Origin: Psychrobacter sp. AH5
Lineage (GTDB): Bacteria > Pseudomonadota > Gammaproteobacteria > Pseudomonadales > Moraxellaceae
Assembly: GCF_040371085.1 (NCBI RefSeq)
Contig: NZ_JAMBMT010000001.1
Location: 1,488,001 to 1,552,000 of the forward strand
DNA length: 64,000 nt
Direction: 5' to 3'
The notes under the pieces are model-generated. The model made no database searches and was not told the origin of the DNA. It was given only the letters and a program-made list of their open reading frames with translations. Made by a program: the position numbers and the translations under genes. Below are positions 8,412 through 18,723 of this stretch, in pieces (the stretch's first letter is position 1; the number at the start of each line of letters is the position of its first letter).

Positions 8412-10022
8412 TTAAAAAGATATTAGTGCTCTATTCACAGCCCCTTGCCACTTTTGCAAATGTTGATTACGCTTATCGGCACTCATAGTAGGCTCAAAGC
8501 AGCGATCAATCTCCCATGAGTCTTTCATAATCCTATTATCGTATAAGCCACTATTTAGACCCGCCAATATAGCCGCTCCTTTTGCGGTAATTTCGGTATC
8601 TTTTGGCCGTAATACAGGTACGCCTAACAAGTCCGCTTGAAACTGCATCAATAAATCATTATTGGCTGCGCCGCCATCGACTCGTAATTCTGTAAGCGCT
8701 TGCGGGCTGTCTTTTTGCATAGCCACTAGCACATCGTAGGTTTGATAGGCGATAGCCTCCAGCGCCGCACGAGCGATATGAGCTTTACTAGTACCGCGGC
8801 TCATGCCGGTGATGCTAGCACTGACATCTGAGCGCCAATAAGGAGCGCCTAAACCGGTGAAGGCTGGTAGTAACACCACCTCTTCGCTACCACTGACCTG
8901 CTGAGCCAAGCGCTCGATATCACTACTGTTTTTTATCATGCCCAAATTATCGCGCAGCCACTGCACGATAGCGCCTGCCATAAAGACACTACCTTCTAAG
9001 GCATAAGTGGTTTGTCTTTTGGAAGGTTGCAATATGCGTTTGCCAGATTGCACCAGTTGTCCAAGAGAGGATTGATCGGTGCGGCTAGCACTAGCTTTAC
9101 GCTGCCAAGCTATAGTAGTTAAAAGCTTTTGCTCACTTAACCTTGGCGTTTGTCCTATATTCATCAGCATAAAACAGCCAGTACCATAAGTGTTTTTTGC
9201 CATGCCAGCCTCAAGGCAGCCTTGACCAAACAAGGCGGCTTGTTGGTCTCCTAGTACCGCTTGAATGGGGATTTGCTTGGCGAATAAGCCTTTTTTGGTT
9301 TTACCAAAGTCGCCATCTGAGGGCAGAGCTTTAGGCAAGATAGTCATAGGAATATCAAAGCGCGCGCAAAGCTCATCTGACCAAGCCAGCTTATTGATAT
9401 CGTATAACAAGGTCCTTGAGGCATTGGTCACTTCTATGACATGCTCGCCGCCTGTCAGCTGATAAATAAGCCAGCTGTCAATCGTTCCAACGGCGATACC
9501 GTGATCGTCTGTAGCTTTTATACGCTCAGCAATCTTAGGGTTATCTTTAAGCAGCCAAGCGATTTTACTGGCACTAAAGTAAGGGTCTAAGCGCAGACCT
9601 GTAGTGCTTCGTATCATTTCAGAGAGCGTTTGCTTCTTTTGATGATTATCTTTTTGATTCAGCAATGCTGGCTGCGTAGCCAATGATTCGCAGTAGCCTG
9701 CGGTACGTCTATCTTGCCAAATAATAGCGGGTGCAAGAGGCACGCCCGTACGTTTGTCCCAAATCACGATAGACTCGCGCTGATTGGTAATAGCGATACT
9801 GCTGACATCAGTGGCCAACAGACCGGCTTGATTGATCACATCGTGCGCACAGCTGATTTGCGTCTGCCATATTTGCCTAGCGTCTTGTTCGACAAAACCT
9901 GCTTTAGGTGTTTTGAGCGTGGTAGGCTTTTGTACTATCTTGATAGGACGCGCCTTATCATCGTACAAGATGGCTCGGCTGGAGGTCGTTCCTTGATCTA
10001 AAGCTAAAATATACCCTGCCAT
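8412..10022 (-). CDS. glpK: Glycerol kinase
   Basis: The 536-residue FGGY-family kinase converts glycerol and ATP to glycerol-3-phosphate. It begins ILALDQGTTSSRAILYD (phosphate-binding strand), contains AITNQRESIVIWDKRTG and IIWQDRRT substrate segments, and later GTYGTGCFMLMN, LLPAFTGLGAPYW and LRVDGGAANNDLLMQFQADLLG. It is slightly longer than the roughly 500 residues usual for the family, partly through an insertion near residues 310-335. No glpF, glpD or glpR lies beside it here. Confidence 0.95.
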   Translation of the reverse strand: MAGYILALDQGTTSSRAILYDDKARPIKIVQKPTTLKTPKAGFVEQDARQIWQTQISCAHDVINQAGLLATDVSSIAITNQRESIVIWDKRTGVPLAPAIIWQDRRTAGYCESLATQPALLNQKDNHQKKQTLSEMIRSTTGLRLDPYFSASKIAWLLKDNPKIAERIKATDDHGIAVGTIDSWLIYQLTGGEHVIEVTNASRTLLYDINKLAWSDELCARFDIPMTILPKALPSDGDFGKTKKGLFAKQIPIQAVLGDQQAALFGQGCLEAGMAKNTYGTGCFMLMNIGQTPRLSEQKLLTTIAWQRKASASRTDQSSLGQLVQSGKRILQPSKRQTTYALEGSVFMAGAIVQWLRDNLGMIKNSSDIERLAQQVSGSEEVVLLPAFTGLGAPYWRSDVSASITGMSRGTSKAHIARAALEAIAYQTYDVLVAMQKDSPQALTELRVDGGAANNDLLMQFQADLLGVPVLRPKDTEITAKGAAILAGLNSGLYDNRIMKDSWEIDRCFEPTMSADKRNQHLQKWQGAVNRALISF

Positions 10023-10312
10023 GTGCTACTCCTAGATTTTGTCTAACGGCTACTATCTAACGCATACTAATATAGCAAAAAGCCACAGGCTATTAGTTAG
10101 ATAACGTTTATCAGTTGTTGTTAAACTATTTTATCGATGCGATTATTCACAATAACGTTAAACTATAGTCCTAGTTGATTTACTATAGCTATAATCAAAG
10201 AATTTTGGTTAAAACTCAATACTGGTGCGTCAACCTTAGCAGGTCTATAATGCCGTAGTCGATTTTAAGCACCTCCTAGCACCCTAATTTTGATGAGTGG
10301 TTTACTCCTATT

Positions 10313-11977
10313 ATGAAATTCGCTTTATTATCTCTGCCTACTATCATTATTGTGCCTTTATTAGGCAGTGCCGCAGGTCAGGCGCTAGCGGCTGAGTCTA
10401 CAGTGACTACGCCAATCAGTGAGGCTTATAACGTTAATAATAATAGTGACGACAACGTTAATTATGATATAACCAGCGCTACTATAAACCGCTCTACTAT
10501 AAACAGTACCACTATAAACACTACCACAACGGCTAACCCTGCATTAACGACGCTAATAGATCCTACTACCCAAAAGCTTATCGATAATAGCTACGCTTTA
10601 GAGGTTTCTAGCTTTTTGAGTTTGGAGCAAGCGCAGCAAATATTATTACAAGTCTCGCCTAAGCTTGCTGCCAATCAAGCTGCCATTACTGCTAGTAGCT
10701 TACAAACCGATGCCTTAGCTACTGTCGATAATCCCTTTGTGTTTGCGCGAGTCTCAGCTAGCACCTACCATCTAGACGCTGATGTCGATTTGTCCTCGCT
10801 TAGAAACGGAGTGGTGAATGAGGTTAATAATAGCGTCGATAATGTCCTCCCCTCTATCCCAGCTATTCCAGATCTGCCAAACTTTGGGGAATTGGTAGGT
10901 GATCGTATTCCTGATTCTTATGATTTTAAGCGCTCAGGCTCTACTACCAGTGCTGGGCTCGGTGTCGCTTGGCCCATTTATACCGCTGGACGCACCAAAG
11001 CATTGACTGGCATCTCTAATGCGCGTACCCAAGAAGCAATAGCGGATGGTACTTTGGATAAAAACGAGCTTTATAATACTTTAATTGAGCGTTACTTTAA
11101 TGCGCAGTTAGCCATTATCGCCGCTTACTTACGCGCTGATGCTTATGATACTTTGCAGCAAACCGACCATATGGCAAAGCGGCTCTTTGAAGAGGGCTTT
11201 ATCTCGCGTGTCGATCGCTTGCAAGCTCAGTCGGCGCTAGCAGATGCCAAGAGCGAAGCGACTAATGCTAGTAATAGTGCTCGTCTAGCGATGATTGCTT
11301 TGCAGCGGCTACTGCGGACTGATTACCGCATCAAACCCACTACCCCGCTGTTCGTCTCTAGTAAACCCTTACCCGATGTCAGCTACTTTCAAGATCTAGC
11401 GCTCAATAACCATCCCGGCTTACAAAAGGTAGCCGCAAAGCGAGCGCAAGCACAGCAGTTACGCGCGCTTTCAGATACGGGTTATAAACCTACTGTACTG
11501 CTGTATGGCTATAGGCAAGTTGAAAACGACCCTAGCTGGATAGCTGGGGTTTCTGCGAGCTGGAAGCTGTGGGGCGGTCTTGATAAGACTGCGTCAATTG
11601 CCTCAAGCGAGGCTAGTATTCGTCAAGCGGATTTATCAGAGATTGAAGTCAGCGATAATTTATTGCTACTAGTAGAAAAGAGTTGGTACGATGTCAATAA
11701 TGCTCAAGCTCGTTATCAAGCGCTACAAAGCAATGTTGATTTAGCGCAAGAGGTATTACGGCTGCGGCGTCTTGGTTTACAAGAAGGCGTAAATACCACT
11801 ATAGAGGTGGTGCAAGCGCAAACCCAAGCGCTAAAAGCGCGCACTGAACAAGCACAAGCGGCCAATGATTATGTACAGGCATTAGCGAGTTTGATGCTCA
11901 GCTGCGGTACTCCGCTAGCTTTTAACGCTTATGTTAATGCCGCTGATATAAGGCTACCGACGTTGTATAGTGAGTAG
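10313..11977 (+). CDS. TolC-family outer membrane efflux protein
   Basis: The 554-residue protein starts with a signal peptide (KFALLSLPTIIIVPLLGSA... with an ALA-AE site near residue 27). A Ser/Thr/Asn-rich linker follows (about residues 35-80), then two long helical repeats typical of outer membrane efflux proteins: FLSLEQAQQILLQVSPKLAA, LAIIAAYLRADAYDTLQQTD, RLFEEGFISRVDRLQAQSAL and, in the second half, LRLRRLGLQEGVNTTIEVVQAQ. Such trimers form the outer membrane duct of tripartite pumps. The HlyD and ABC-2 genes 1.1 kb downstream are the likely partners. The linker is encoded by short repeats around ACTATAAAC. Confidence 0.88.
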   Translation: MKFALLSLPTIIIVPLLGSAAGQALAAESTVTTPISEAYNVNNNSDDNVNYDITSATINRSTINSTTINTTTTANPALTTLIDPTTQKLIDNSYALEVSSFLSLEQAQQILLQVSPKLAANQAAITASSLQTDALATVDNPFVFARVSASTYHLDADVDLSSLRNGVVNEVNNSVDNVLPSIPAIPDLPNFGELVGDRIPDSYDFKRSGSTTSAGLGVAWPIYTAGRTKALTGISNARTQEAIADGTLDKNELYNTLIERYFNAQLAIIAAYLRADAYDTLQQTDHMAKRLFEEGFISRVDRLQAQSALADAKSEATNASNSARLAMIALQRLLRTDYRIKPTTPLFVSSKPLPDVSYFQDLALNNHPGLQKVAAKRAQAQQLRALSDTGYKPTVLLYGYRQVENDPSWIAGVSASWKLWGGLDKTASIASSEASIRQADLSEIEVSDNLLLLVEKSWYDVNNAQARYQALQSNVDLAQEVLRLRRLGLQEGVNTTIEVVQAQTQALKARTEQAQAANDYVQALASLMLSCGTPLAFNAYVNAADIRLPTLYSE

Positions 11978-12123
11978 TGAATAACGCTAAAATTAATGAA
12001 AGTTTTTAATAGTATAGGGCTTGCTTAACAACATTCATGCCAGCTCGGTTGTATCTTTTTTATACTGGATTGACTATATTTGATTTCTCTACTATTAAAT
12101 CCTCAACTAAGAATAATAATGCT

Positions 12124-12999
12124 ATGAATATTGCCATCACTAAAATTAAAAAATTACCGTCGCTACTATTACGAACATGGGGCGAAGCCAATAACTCCAA
12201 TATCTGGGCTCACTGTGCTAGTGTAGGGTTTTTTGGCTTTTTGTCTATTTTTCCTGTAATGGCTGTATTTGTGCTGCTGTATGGACTGGCCTTCTCGCCA
12301 GCTGAGATGCAAGAACAAATCTCACTGTTACGTCAGTATATACCGCCGTCAGTCTACGACGTTCTTGACTCTCGTTTAACACAGCTAGTCTCTAATACCG
12401 CCTCAGCTTTGACTTTTAGTTTATTACTCTCCTCGTTATTAGCGCTTTATGCAGGTTCTAAAGGCATCAAATCATTAGTCATTCTTATCAATATCGCTTT
12501 TGGAATCAGTGAGCAGCGCAGCTTTATAGCAAGTACTATTCGAGCCCTGACGCTAACTTTTGCCGCATTGGTAGTGTTAATCATAGCCATATCTTCCATC
12601 GCTATTGTACCTCTAGTGGCGGCATATTTTCCATTCGAGCATATAGCGAAGACTATCGCGCTTTGGAGTAGGTGGCCTATACTGGCAGGCATAATATTTA
12701 TCAGTTTTTTAGGCTTCTACCGTCTTGCGCCTAATCGTGACATTATCTCATTAAAAAAATTGATGCCAGGAGCCGCTTTAGCAACCGTTCTTTGGATTTT
12801 ACTCTCTATCCTTTTTTCTATTTATGTACAAAACTTTAATAACTATAGTGCTGAGTTTGGAGCACTGTCAGCGGCAGTAGTTATTATGCTATGGCTGTAT
12901 TATTCCGCTTTTATTGTAGCTTTTGGCGCGGTGTTTAATTTTGAGGTGTCCGAGGGCTCAAAAGCAGATGCTATTCGAGTCTATCCTGAAAATCCTTAG
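12124..12999 (+). CDS. YihY/BrkB-family inner membrane protein
   Basis: The protein has about six membrane segments with family landmarks: a first segment SVGFFGFLSIFPVMAVFVLL, then LSLLLALYAGSKGIKSL, and a final WLYYSAFIVAFGAVFNFE. I placed the start at ATG 12124 because family members begin shortly before the LLRTWGEANNSNIWAH segment; a start at 12037 would add 29 residues and is also open. The family was once thought to be RNase BN but is now regarded as membrane proteins of unknown role. The gene sits between the TolC and HlyD genes, all on the same strand. Confidence 0.85.
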   Translation: MNIAITKIKKLPSLLLRTWGEANNSNIWAHCASVGFFGFLSIFPVMAVFVLLYGLAFSPAEMQEQISLLRQYIPPSVYDVLDSRLTQLVSNTASALTFSLLLSSLLALYAGSKGIKSLVILINIAFGISEQRSFIASTIRALTLTFAALVVLIIAISSIAIVPLVAAYFPFEHIAKTIALWSRWPILAGIIFISFLGFYRLAPNRDIISLKKLMPGAALATVLWILLSILFSIYVQNFNNYSAEFGALSAAVVIMLWLYYSAFIVAFGAVFNFEVSEGSKADAIRVYPENP

Positions 13000-13078
13000 T
13001 TTTATAGCCTAGCTGACTAACCCTTATTGCTGATTAACCCTTTACTTAAAATTTTACTGCTCTAGGAATTACGCTGTC

Positions 13079-14263
13079 ATGCCTGACCCTCATAATGAAG
13101 CTGATGATTTGAATCACTCAGACCTTACTGATAATAAGCAAACCGCTACTGATACGGCTAACCTAGAGCAAACGACACCCGCCTACCCTCGCAATAAAGC
13201 GGCTGATAAGTCTGGCGTTATAAAAAAAGTCATTCTTGCGCTAGTGATTATAGGCGTGCTAGCCCTTATCGCTTATGGACTCTACAAGAGTAATCAGGCA
13301 AGCGCGCCTACAAGCATTACTTTGCAAGGGCAGATGCAAATGCAGCAAACCTCTATTGCCGCAAAAGTACCAGGACGTATAGCACAAATCTTTGTCACAG
13401 AAGGCGATATGGTAGCAGTTGGGCAGCAGCTCATTGAGATGGATTCGCCGGAGATTAATGCCAAAATCAATCAAGCTCGCGCAGGCAAACAAGCCGCGCA
13501 GAGCCAACTAGACAAAGCTGAGAACGGTGCTCGCCCTCAAGAGATTGCACAGGCCAAAGCCGCATGGCAAGCTAATAAAGCAGCTTCAGACTTGGCGGCC
13601 AATACTTATCAGCGTGTCAATCGCTTGTATCAAGAAGGCTTAATGGCTCGGCAAAAGCGTGATGAAGCTTATGCGCAATATCAAGCCACTCAAGATCAAA
13701 CCGAAGCGGCGCGCTTGCAATATGAGCTGGCGATGGAAGGGGCTCGTTCTGAGGATAAATCAGCGGCGGCGGCGCAAGTGGCGCAAGTGGATGCCCAATT
13801 AGAAGAGGCTTTAGTTGCCAAAGAAGAGGCTAATCTAAAAAGCCCTATCACAGGTGTGGTCGATAATGTGATTGTCAACGCCGGCGAAGTAATTGGGCAA
13901 GGAGTACCATTATTAACCTTGGTTAATACTAACGATCAATGGGTGGTGTTAAACGTCACTGAGACTTATCTCAATCAATTCGCTATTGGCCAGCAGTTTA
14001 CTGGTCTCATTCCGGCCCTATCTACCACTGAGCGACCTTACACTAAGTCGTTTACCGTTTATGCAACCTCAACTTTATCCAACTTTGCCACTTATCGTCC
14101 CACCAATAGCGATGATGGTTTTGATGTACGTACCTTTGAGATAAAGGCGCGACCCAGCTCCCCTGACGCGCGTATTCGCTCGGGTATGAGTGTCATTGTC
14201 ACTATTGATCCGGCAGCCTCGCCAGTGCTAGCAAAGTCCTCAAGCCCGCAGCTCCAAGAGTAA
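13079..14263 (+). CDS. HlyD-family periplasmic adaptor (membrane fusion protein)
   Basis: The 394-residue protein has a soluble acidic N-terminus, one membrane anchor (about residues 48-67, VILALVIIGVLALIAYGLY), a biotinyl-lipoyl half (MQMQQTSIAAKVPGRIAQIFVTEGDMVAVGQQL), an alpha-helical hairpin rich in Ala/Gln (about residues 130-255), the second lipoyl half (LKSPITGVVDNVIVNAGEVIGQG) and a beta-barrel. It bridges an inner membrane exporter and TolC. The next gene, an ABC-2 permease, starts 6 bases after its stop, so they are one operon. Confidence 0.92.
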   Translation: MPDPHNEADDLNHSDLTDNKQTATDTANLEQTTPAYPRNKAADKSGVIKKVILALVIIGVLALIAYGLYKSNQASAPTSITLQGQMQMQQTSIAAKVPGRIAQIFVTEGDMVAVGQQLIEMDSPEINAKINQARAGKQAAQSQLDKAENGARPQEIAQAKAAWQANKAASDLAANTYQRVNRLYQEGLMARQKRDEAYAQYQATQDQTEAARLQYELAMEGARSEDKSAAAAQVAQVDAQLEEALVAKEEANLKSPITGVVDNVIVNAGEVIGQGVPLLTLVNTNDQWVVLNVTETYLNQFAIGQQFTGLIPALSTTERPYTKSFTVYATSTLSNFATYRPTNSDDGFDVRTFEIKARPSSPDARIRSGMSVIVTIDPAASPVLAKSSSPQLQE

Positions 14264-14269
14264 CCCATT

Positions 14270-15535
14270 ATGCGTCTACTAGAGGCTTTTGTCCGCAGTG
14301 CCGCTTATGAGCGCCGGTTTTTATTACAGAACCGTTGGGACTTAGCGATGGTATTATGGATCCCTTTGCTAACGGTTTTGCTAGTTTGGTGGATATTTTC
14401 GCAAACGCAAATCACTGATCTTCCTATCGGTGTAATCGCAGAAGAGGATGGCCCAGTAACTAGCACTTTAGTGCGCTATCTAGATGCTCATCCTAATATT
14501 AATATAGCTGGCTTTTATGCTAATTCTCGCGATGCTGAGGCTGCTATTTTGCAGCGTGATATTTATGCAGTAGTAATTATACCCGATAATTTTTCAACAA
14601 ATATATTCTCCGGCAAGCCCTCACCAGTAGTACTACAAGTCAACGCTCAATATGGTACCCATTCTGGTATTATCCAAAATAGCGTGCAGGCAGTGACCGC
14701 TACGCTATCGGCTGGAGTTGAAATCCAGCGACTTATCAAACAAGGAGTAGCGCCCTCACAAGCGGCTATTGACTACTCGCCTATTAGTATTCAGCGTATT
14801 AGCCTGTTTAACGCTGCTACTAACTATCAGCAGTTTTTGGCCTCAACGGTTATCCCAGCGTTACTGCATATCTTAGCGATGGTCATCGGCGCGACGACTA
14901 TCGGCCGTGAACTACGTGATAAGCAGCTTGATAAATGGTACGGTTTTATCAACGGCAATCAATCCGATTATAGGCTGTTACAAGACCCGCCGATTAATCC
15001 ATCAGCAGATGAATTACCGCCTACGAAGTCATCAGTAAGCGTTGCCGTATTACTAGTTGCGCTAATTGGTAAATATTTTTGGCCGATGCTAGCTTTTATT
15101 TTGTGGTCAGCGCTAGGGGTAGGTTTGGCCTCTTATCAACAAAACATTGATCTACAGTCATTGATGGCGGTATTTTTGGGCTTGATTTTGCTTATGATAC
15201 TATCCTTTTGGCTAGGAGCTATCTTTACTTTGATCCCGCTATCACTGCGAATGGGTCTGTCTACCACTGGCTTTATCTCTGCTCCTTCTTACGCTTTTGC
15301 CGGTGTCACTTTTCCCTACATTGCTATCAGTGACAAGGCTAAGTACTGGGCGGATGCGCTACCATTGACTCATTACCTAAAGCTGCATATCGCTCAGCTA
15401 CAAATGCAAGCGCCTTTAGCGCTATCCTCTCCTATTATTTATGGGCTCATGCTAGCCACTATTATTGCCGCGCTGCTTAGCGCCTTATTAACGAAACGGG
15501 CTCTTGCGCATCCTGAACGTTGGGGAGCTCGCTAA
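14270..15535 (+). CDS. ABC-2 type transporter permease
   Basis: The 421-residue protein shows the YhhJ/YbhS architecture: one membrane segment near residues 25-45 (WIPLLTVLLVWWIF), a large periplasmic domain (IGVIAEEDGPVTSTLVRYLDAH..., AVVIIPDNFS) and about five membrane segments at the C-terminus. It is the first of two paralogous permease genes, overlapping the next by one base (TAATG). No ATP-binding subunit is encoded anywhere in the cluster, which is unusual for an ABC exporter. Confidence 0.88.
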   Translation: MRLLEAFVRSAAYERRFLLQNRWDLAMVLWIPLLTVLLVWWIFSQTQITDLPIGVIAEEDGPVTSTLVRYLDAHPNINIAGFYANSRDAEAAILQRDIYAVVIIPDNFSTNIFSGKPSPVVLQVNAQYGTHSGIIQNSVQAVTATLSAGVEIQRLIKQGVAPSQAAIDYSPISIQRISLFNAATNYQQFLASTVIPALLHILAMVIGATTIGRELRDKQLDKWYGFINGNQSDYRLLQDPPINPSADELPPTKSSVSVAVLLVALIGKYFWPMLAFILWSALGVGLASYQQNIDLQSLMAVFLGLILLMILSFWLGAIFTLIPLSLRMGLSTTGFISAPSYAFAGVTFPYIAISDKAKYWADALPLTHYLKLHIAQLQMQAPLALSSPIIYGLMLATIIAALLSALLTKRALAHPERWGAR

Positions 15536-16761
15536 TGTCAGAGCCCTTATCAAAGTCTTTATCAAAGTCAAAGGCTGCTATTAAGCAAAACAAAGCTTCA
15601 TTAAATAAACCGTCTTCATCAGCCTCTTTAGGTTTCTTAGCTAGTTTTGTGCAGACCCTAAAAGACATCTTTACCGATAAAGGGGTGGTCTTGATGTTGC
15701 TCATCGCTCCTGTCATTTACGGATTTTTTTATCCTTGGCCCTACTCTTCTGAGGTGGTCAATCATGTGCCCGTAGGCATTATTGATTATGATAATAGCGA
15801 TCTATCACGCACTATTATTCGTTACTCAAGCGCTAGTCCGCAGCTGGATACTTCGAGTTTTATCAATGAGCAAGCAGCAAAAGAGGCGCTTTGGGCCGAT
15901 CAAATCGCAGGCTACTTAGTGATTCCTAGTGGCCTTGAGCAGCAAGTGCTCTCCGGTAAAGCCGCTAGCGTCAGCGTGCTTGGGAACGGCAGTTACTTTA
16001 TTCTCAATAAAAATGTGCAGTTAGGCTTTTTACAAGCGATCAGTACGGTATCGGCAGGTATTGAGGTCAAAAAAAATGTCGCCCAAGGCGCTTATCTACC
16101 AACGGCGGCCGCTAATACCCAAGCCATTCCTCTACAAATCAATCCTTTATACAATAAGGCAGAAGGCTACGGCGCTTATGTCGTGCCCGCGGTAGCTATT
16201 ATTATCTTGCAGCAGACCTTATTGATGGCGACAGCGATGCTCATTGGCACTTGGTATGAGCAGCGCAATCATACAGCGAGTATAGGCGGCTGGTTTGGAC
16301 GTATAACGGCGCTTAGTCTGCTAAGCTTTTTGGTGGGCTGTTTTTATTATGGCTGGGCGTTTGAATTACATCACTATCCCCGCGGCGCTAATATGCTAGG
16401 GAGTTTATTATTCTTAGCGCTGTTTTGTCCAACGGTTGCTACGCTTGGCTGCGTCTTAGGACTGTGGTTTCGTCAGCGTGAGCGCAGTATGCAGATTTTG
16501 ATTTTTAGCTCCCTACCGATGTTTTTTGTGAGCGGTTATCCATGGCCTGCCGATCAATTACCACAGCTATTGCAAGTGCTACGTTGGCTAGTGCCTACCA
16601 CCCCAGCGATCAATACCTCGGTACAGCTCAATCAAATGGGTGCTAGCGTAGCGCAGGTAGCGACTGGTTTTTGTGTATTAGTAGCCCTATGGTTATTTTA
16701 TTTTATAGGGCTACTACTTTTGCGTTGGCGCATGGCGCAAAAAGATAACGCTGTTTATTAA
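15535..16761 (+). CDS. ABC-2 type transporter permease (second subunit)
   Basis: This 408-residue product has the same layout as its upstream neighbour: a charged N-terminus, a membrane segment (VVLMLLIAPVIYGFFYPW), a periplasmic domain (VGIIDYDNSDLSRTIIRYSSA..., GYLVIPSGLEQQVLSG) and C-terminal membrane segments. The ATG at 15535 overlaps the upstream stop in TAATG, which points to translational coupling; a TTG at 15520 is less likely. The two permeases probably form a heterodimer with HlyD and TolC. The ATPase must be encoded elsewhere or be absent. Confidence 0.88.
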   Translation: MSEPLSKSLSKSKAAIKQNKASLNKPSSSASLGFLASFVQTLKDIFTDKGVVLMLLIAPVIYGFFYPWPYSSEVVNHVPVGIIDYDNSDLSRTIIRYSSASPQLDTSSFINEQAAKEALWADQIAGYLVIPSGLEQQVLSGKAASVSVLGNGSYFILNKNVQLGFLQAISTVSAGIEVKKNVAQGAYLPTAAANTQAIPLQINPLYNKAEGYGAYVVPAVAIIILQQTLLMATAMLIGTWYEQRNHTASIGGWFGRITALSLLSFLVGCFYYGWAFELHHYPRGANMLGSLLFLALFCPTVATLGCVLGLWFRQRERSMQILIFSSLPMFFVSGYPWPADQLPQLLQVLRWLVPTTPAINTSVQLNQMGASVAQVATGFCVLVALWLFYFIGLLLLRWRMAQKDNAVY

Positions 16762-16796
16762 TAATAGCTGTATATTAATAATAGATTAAGCATAAA

Positions 16797-16828
16797 AAAA
16801 GCGCCTATAAAATATACAGACGCTTTTC
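16797..16828. terminator. Terminator between convergent genes
   Basis: An imperfect hairpin with AAAAGCG and CGCTTTT arms and an internal TATA pairing, with A- and T-runs on either side, lies between the stops of the permease gene and sthA. Confidence 0.6.
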
Positions 16829-16853
16829 TATCGTTATCCATTCATGCTATCGT

Positions 16854-18506
16854 TTAAAACACTCGATTCAAGCCATTTAACGCCGCTACTCGATATGCTT
16901 CTGCCATAGTAGGATAGTTAAAGGTAGTGTTAACAAAATACTCTAAAGTTGCGTTGCATTTCATTACCGCCTGTCCAATATGGATAATCTCTGAGGCGTG
17001 GTTACCATAGCAATGAATGCCTAAAACCTCCAAAGTCTCGCGGTGGAATAAGATCTTTAGTACCCCTGAGCGCTCACCAATGATTTGCGCGCGGGCTAGA
17101 TGTTTAAAGAAAGCCTGACCGACCTCATAAGGCACCTGCTCATCGGTGAGCTCTTGCTCGGTCTTACCGATACTTGAGATCTCAGGAATAGTATAAATCC
17201 CTGTCGGTACGCTAGAGACGGGCTCTGCATCTTCATCACCCACCATAAAGGCAGCAGCACAGCGGCCTTGATCATAGGCAGCTGACGCTAAGGAGGGCCA
17301 GCCAATCACATCACCAGCAGCATAGATATTAGCGACCTCAGTGCGATAGTTATCATCGACTTTTAGCTGACCACGGCTGTTAGCTTTTAGGCCGATAGCT
17401 TCTAGATTTAGACCTTCGGTGTTTCCTGAGCGGCCATTAGACCAAAGAATAGCATCCGATTTTATTTTTTTGCCGCTCTTTAAATGCAAAATAATATGCT
17501 CATCATGAGTCTCTAAATGGTCAATCTCTTCGTTGTTACGAATAAGTACGCCAAATTGTCTAAAGTCATGAGCTAGAGCATCACTGATCTCGCTATCAAG
17601 ATAGCTTAGCAGCTTACCTTGGTTGTTGATCAAATCTACTTTGTAACCAAGACCGGTAAAGATAGAAGCATATTCGCAGCCAATCACACCGGCGCCATAA
17701 ATAATAATCTTTCTGACCACATAATCCATCTGTAGTATTTTGTCCGAATCAAAAACACGCGGATGATCAAAATCTAAAATCTCCGGACGGTAAGGTCGAC
17801 TACCCACAGTGATAATAGCCTTATTAAAGGTGACCGTCTCAAAGATATTTTCATCCGTTTCTACCCGCAAAGTATTGGCATCGACAAAGCTTGCCCAGCC
17901 TTGAATAACATCAATTCGGTTGCGCTCATAAAAACGCGTGTGCGTACTGACCTGACTGCGTATGACTTTTCTGGCGTTCGCCAGTACCTTATTTAGCGGG
18001 ACTTGCTGATACTCTAATGCTTTGGTAAACATCGGATCACGGCGAAAGTTAATCAGGTTAAACACTGATTGACGCAAAGCCTTACTAGGAATAGTACCTA
18101 CGTGAGTAGAGTTACCGCCCACCTGCTCACGAGGATCAATGACCGCTACCTTTTTGCCAGACTTAGTCAGCTTCATAGCAGCCGCCTCACCAGCAGGACC
18201 GGCTCCTAAGATGACAGCATCATACTCAAAATCGTGCTTGTCGCTTTTGATACGCTGTGAATCTTTGGTAAAGCCTGATTTTACGTCAATACGCTTGTCA
18301 TCAAGCGGATTAACCAAGTCCGGATGGTGCATGATATCTTCGGTCACTTGCTCATGCGTTTGCTCGATTTTTTCTTTTTTACTGATATCTTCGGTTTGGT
18401 CTGGAGCCGTAGTTGGCGCGCTGCCACTGTCCTTGTTCGATACCTCGGTGTTAGTATCTAGACCGGTATCATTGGTGTCGTCACCTTTACGCTTGCTTAC
18501 CATCAT
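16854..18506 (-). CDS. sthA: Soluble pyridine nucleotide transhydrogenase
   Basis: The 550-residue flavoprotein transfers hydride between NADPH and NAD+ in the cytoplasm. The FAD site is [17 protein letters not shown] (GxGxxG at 101-106), followed by [19 protein letters not shown], the second dinucleotide fold [16 protein letters not shown] and the FAD segment [18 protein letters not shown]. As in SthA proteins, the disulfide CxxxxC of related reductases is missing; here even the single Cys expected before THxGTIPSKA is Ser. An extra, mostly acidic and disordered N-terminus of about 90 residues is absent from the roughly 465-residue E. coli enzyme. Confidence 0.92.
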   Translation of the reverse strand: MMVSKRKGDDTNDTGLDTNTEVSNKDSGSAPTTAPDQTEDISKKEKIEQTHEQVTEDIMHHPDLVNPLDDKRIDVKSGFTKDSQRIKSDKHDFEYDAVILGAGPAGEAAAMKLTKSGKKVAVIDPREQVGGNSTHVGTIPSKALRQSVFNLINFRRDPMFTKALEYQQVPLNKVLANARKVIRSQVSTHTRFYERNRIDVIQGWASFVDANTLRVETDENIFETVTFNKAIITVGSRPYRPEILDFDHPRVFDSDKILQMDYVVRKIIIYGAGVIGCEYASIFTGLGYKVDLINNQGKLLSYLDSEISDALAHDFRQFGVLIRNNEEIDHLETHDEHIILHLKSGKKIKSDAILWSNGRSGNTEGLNLEAIGLKANSRGQLKVDDNYRTEVANIYAAGDVIGWPSLASAAYDQGRCAAAFMVGDEDAEPVSSVPTGIYTIPEISSIGKTEQELTDEQVPYEVGQAFFKHLARAQIIGERSGVLKILFHRETLEVLGIHCYGNHASEIIHIGQAVMKCNATLEYFVNTTFNYPTMAEAYRVAALNGLNRVF

Positions 18507-18723
18507 AACCTCTTTGTTTATTGATTTAGGTGATTTTAATATCGATAATTTGTGCTATATCGGCAAACCTGTATCACCAACAGGCTCGCTTAACTAATTA
18601 TTGTAAACTAACCTCATAGTGCGCGATGCTCTACTATAAAGGAGGCCCACCGTACTTGATGAGCGTCATTTTTGCAATATGCTATATTAAGAATTAGGTA
18701 TTACTATGTTTATGCTAGCATAC

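Noticed and set aside
18139..18597. 152-residue plus-strand ORF opposite sthA
   Set aside because: It is antisense to the well-supported sthA gene and has low-complexity Ser/Leu composition typical of shadow frames.
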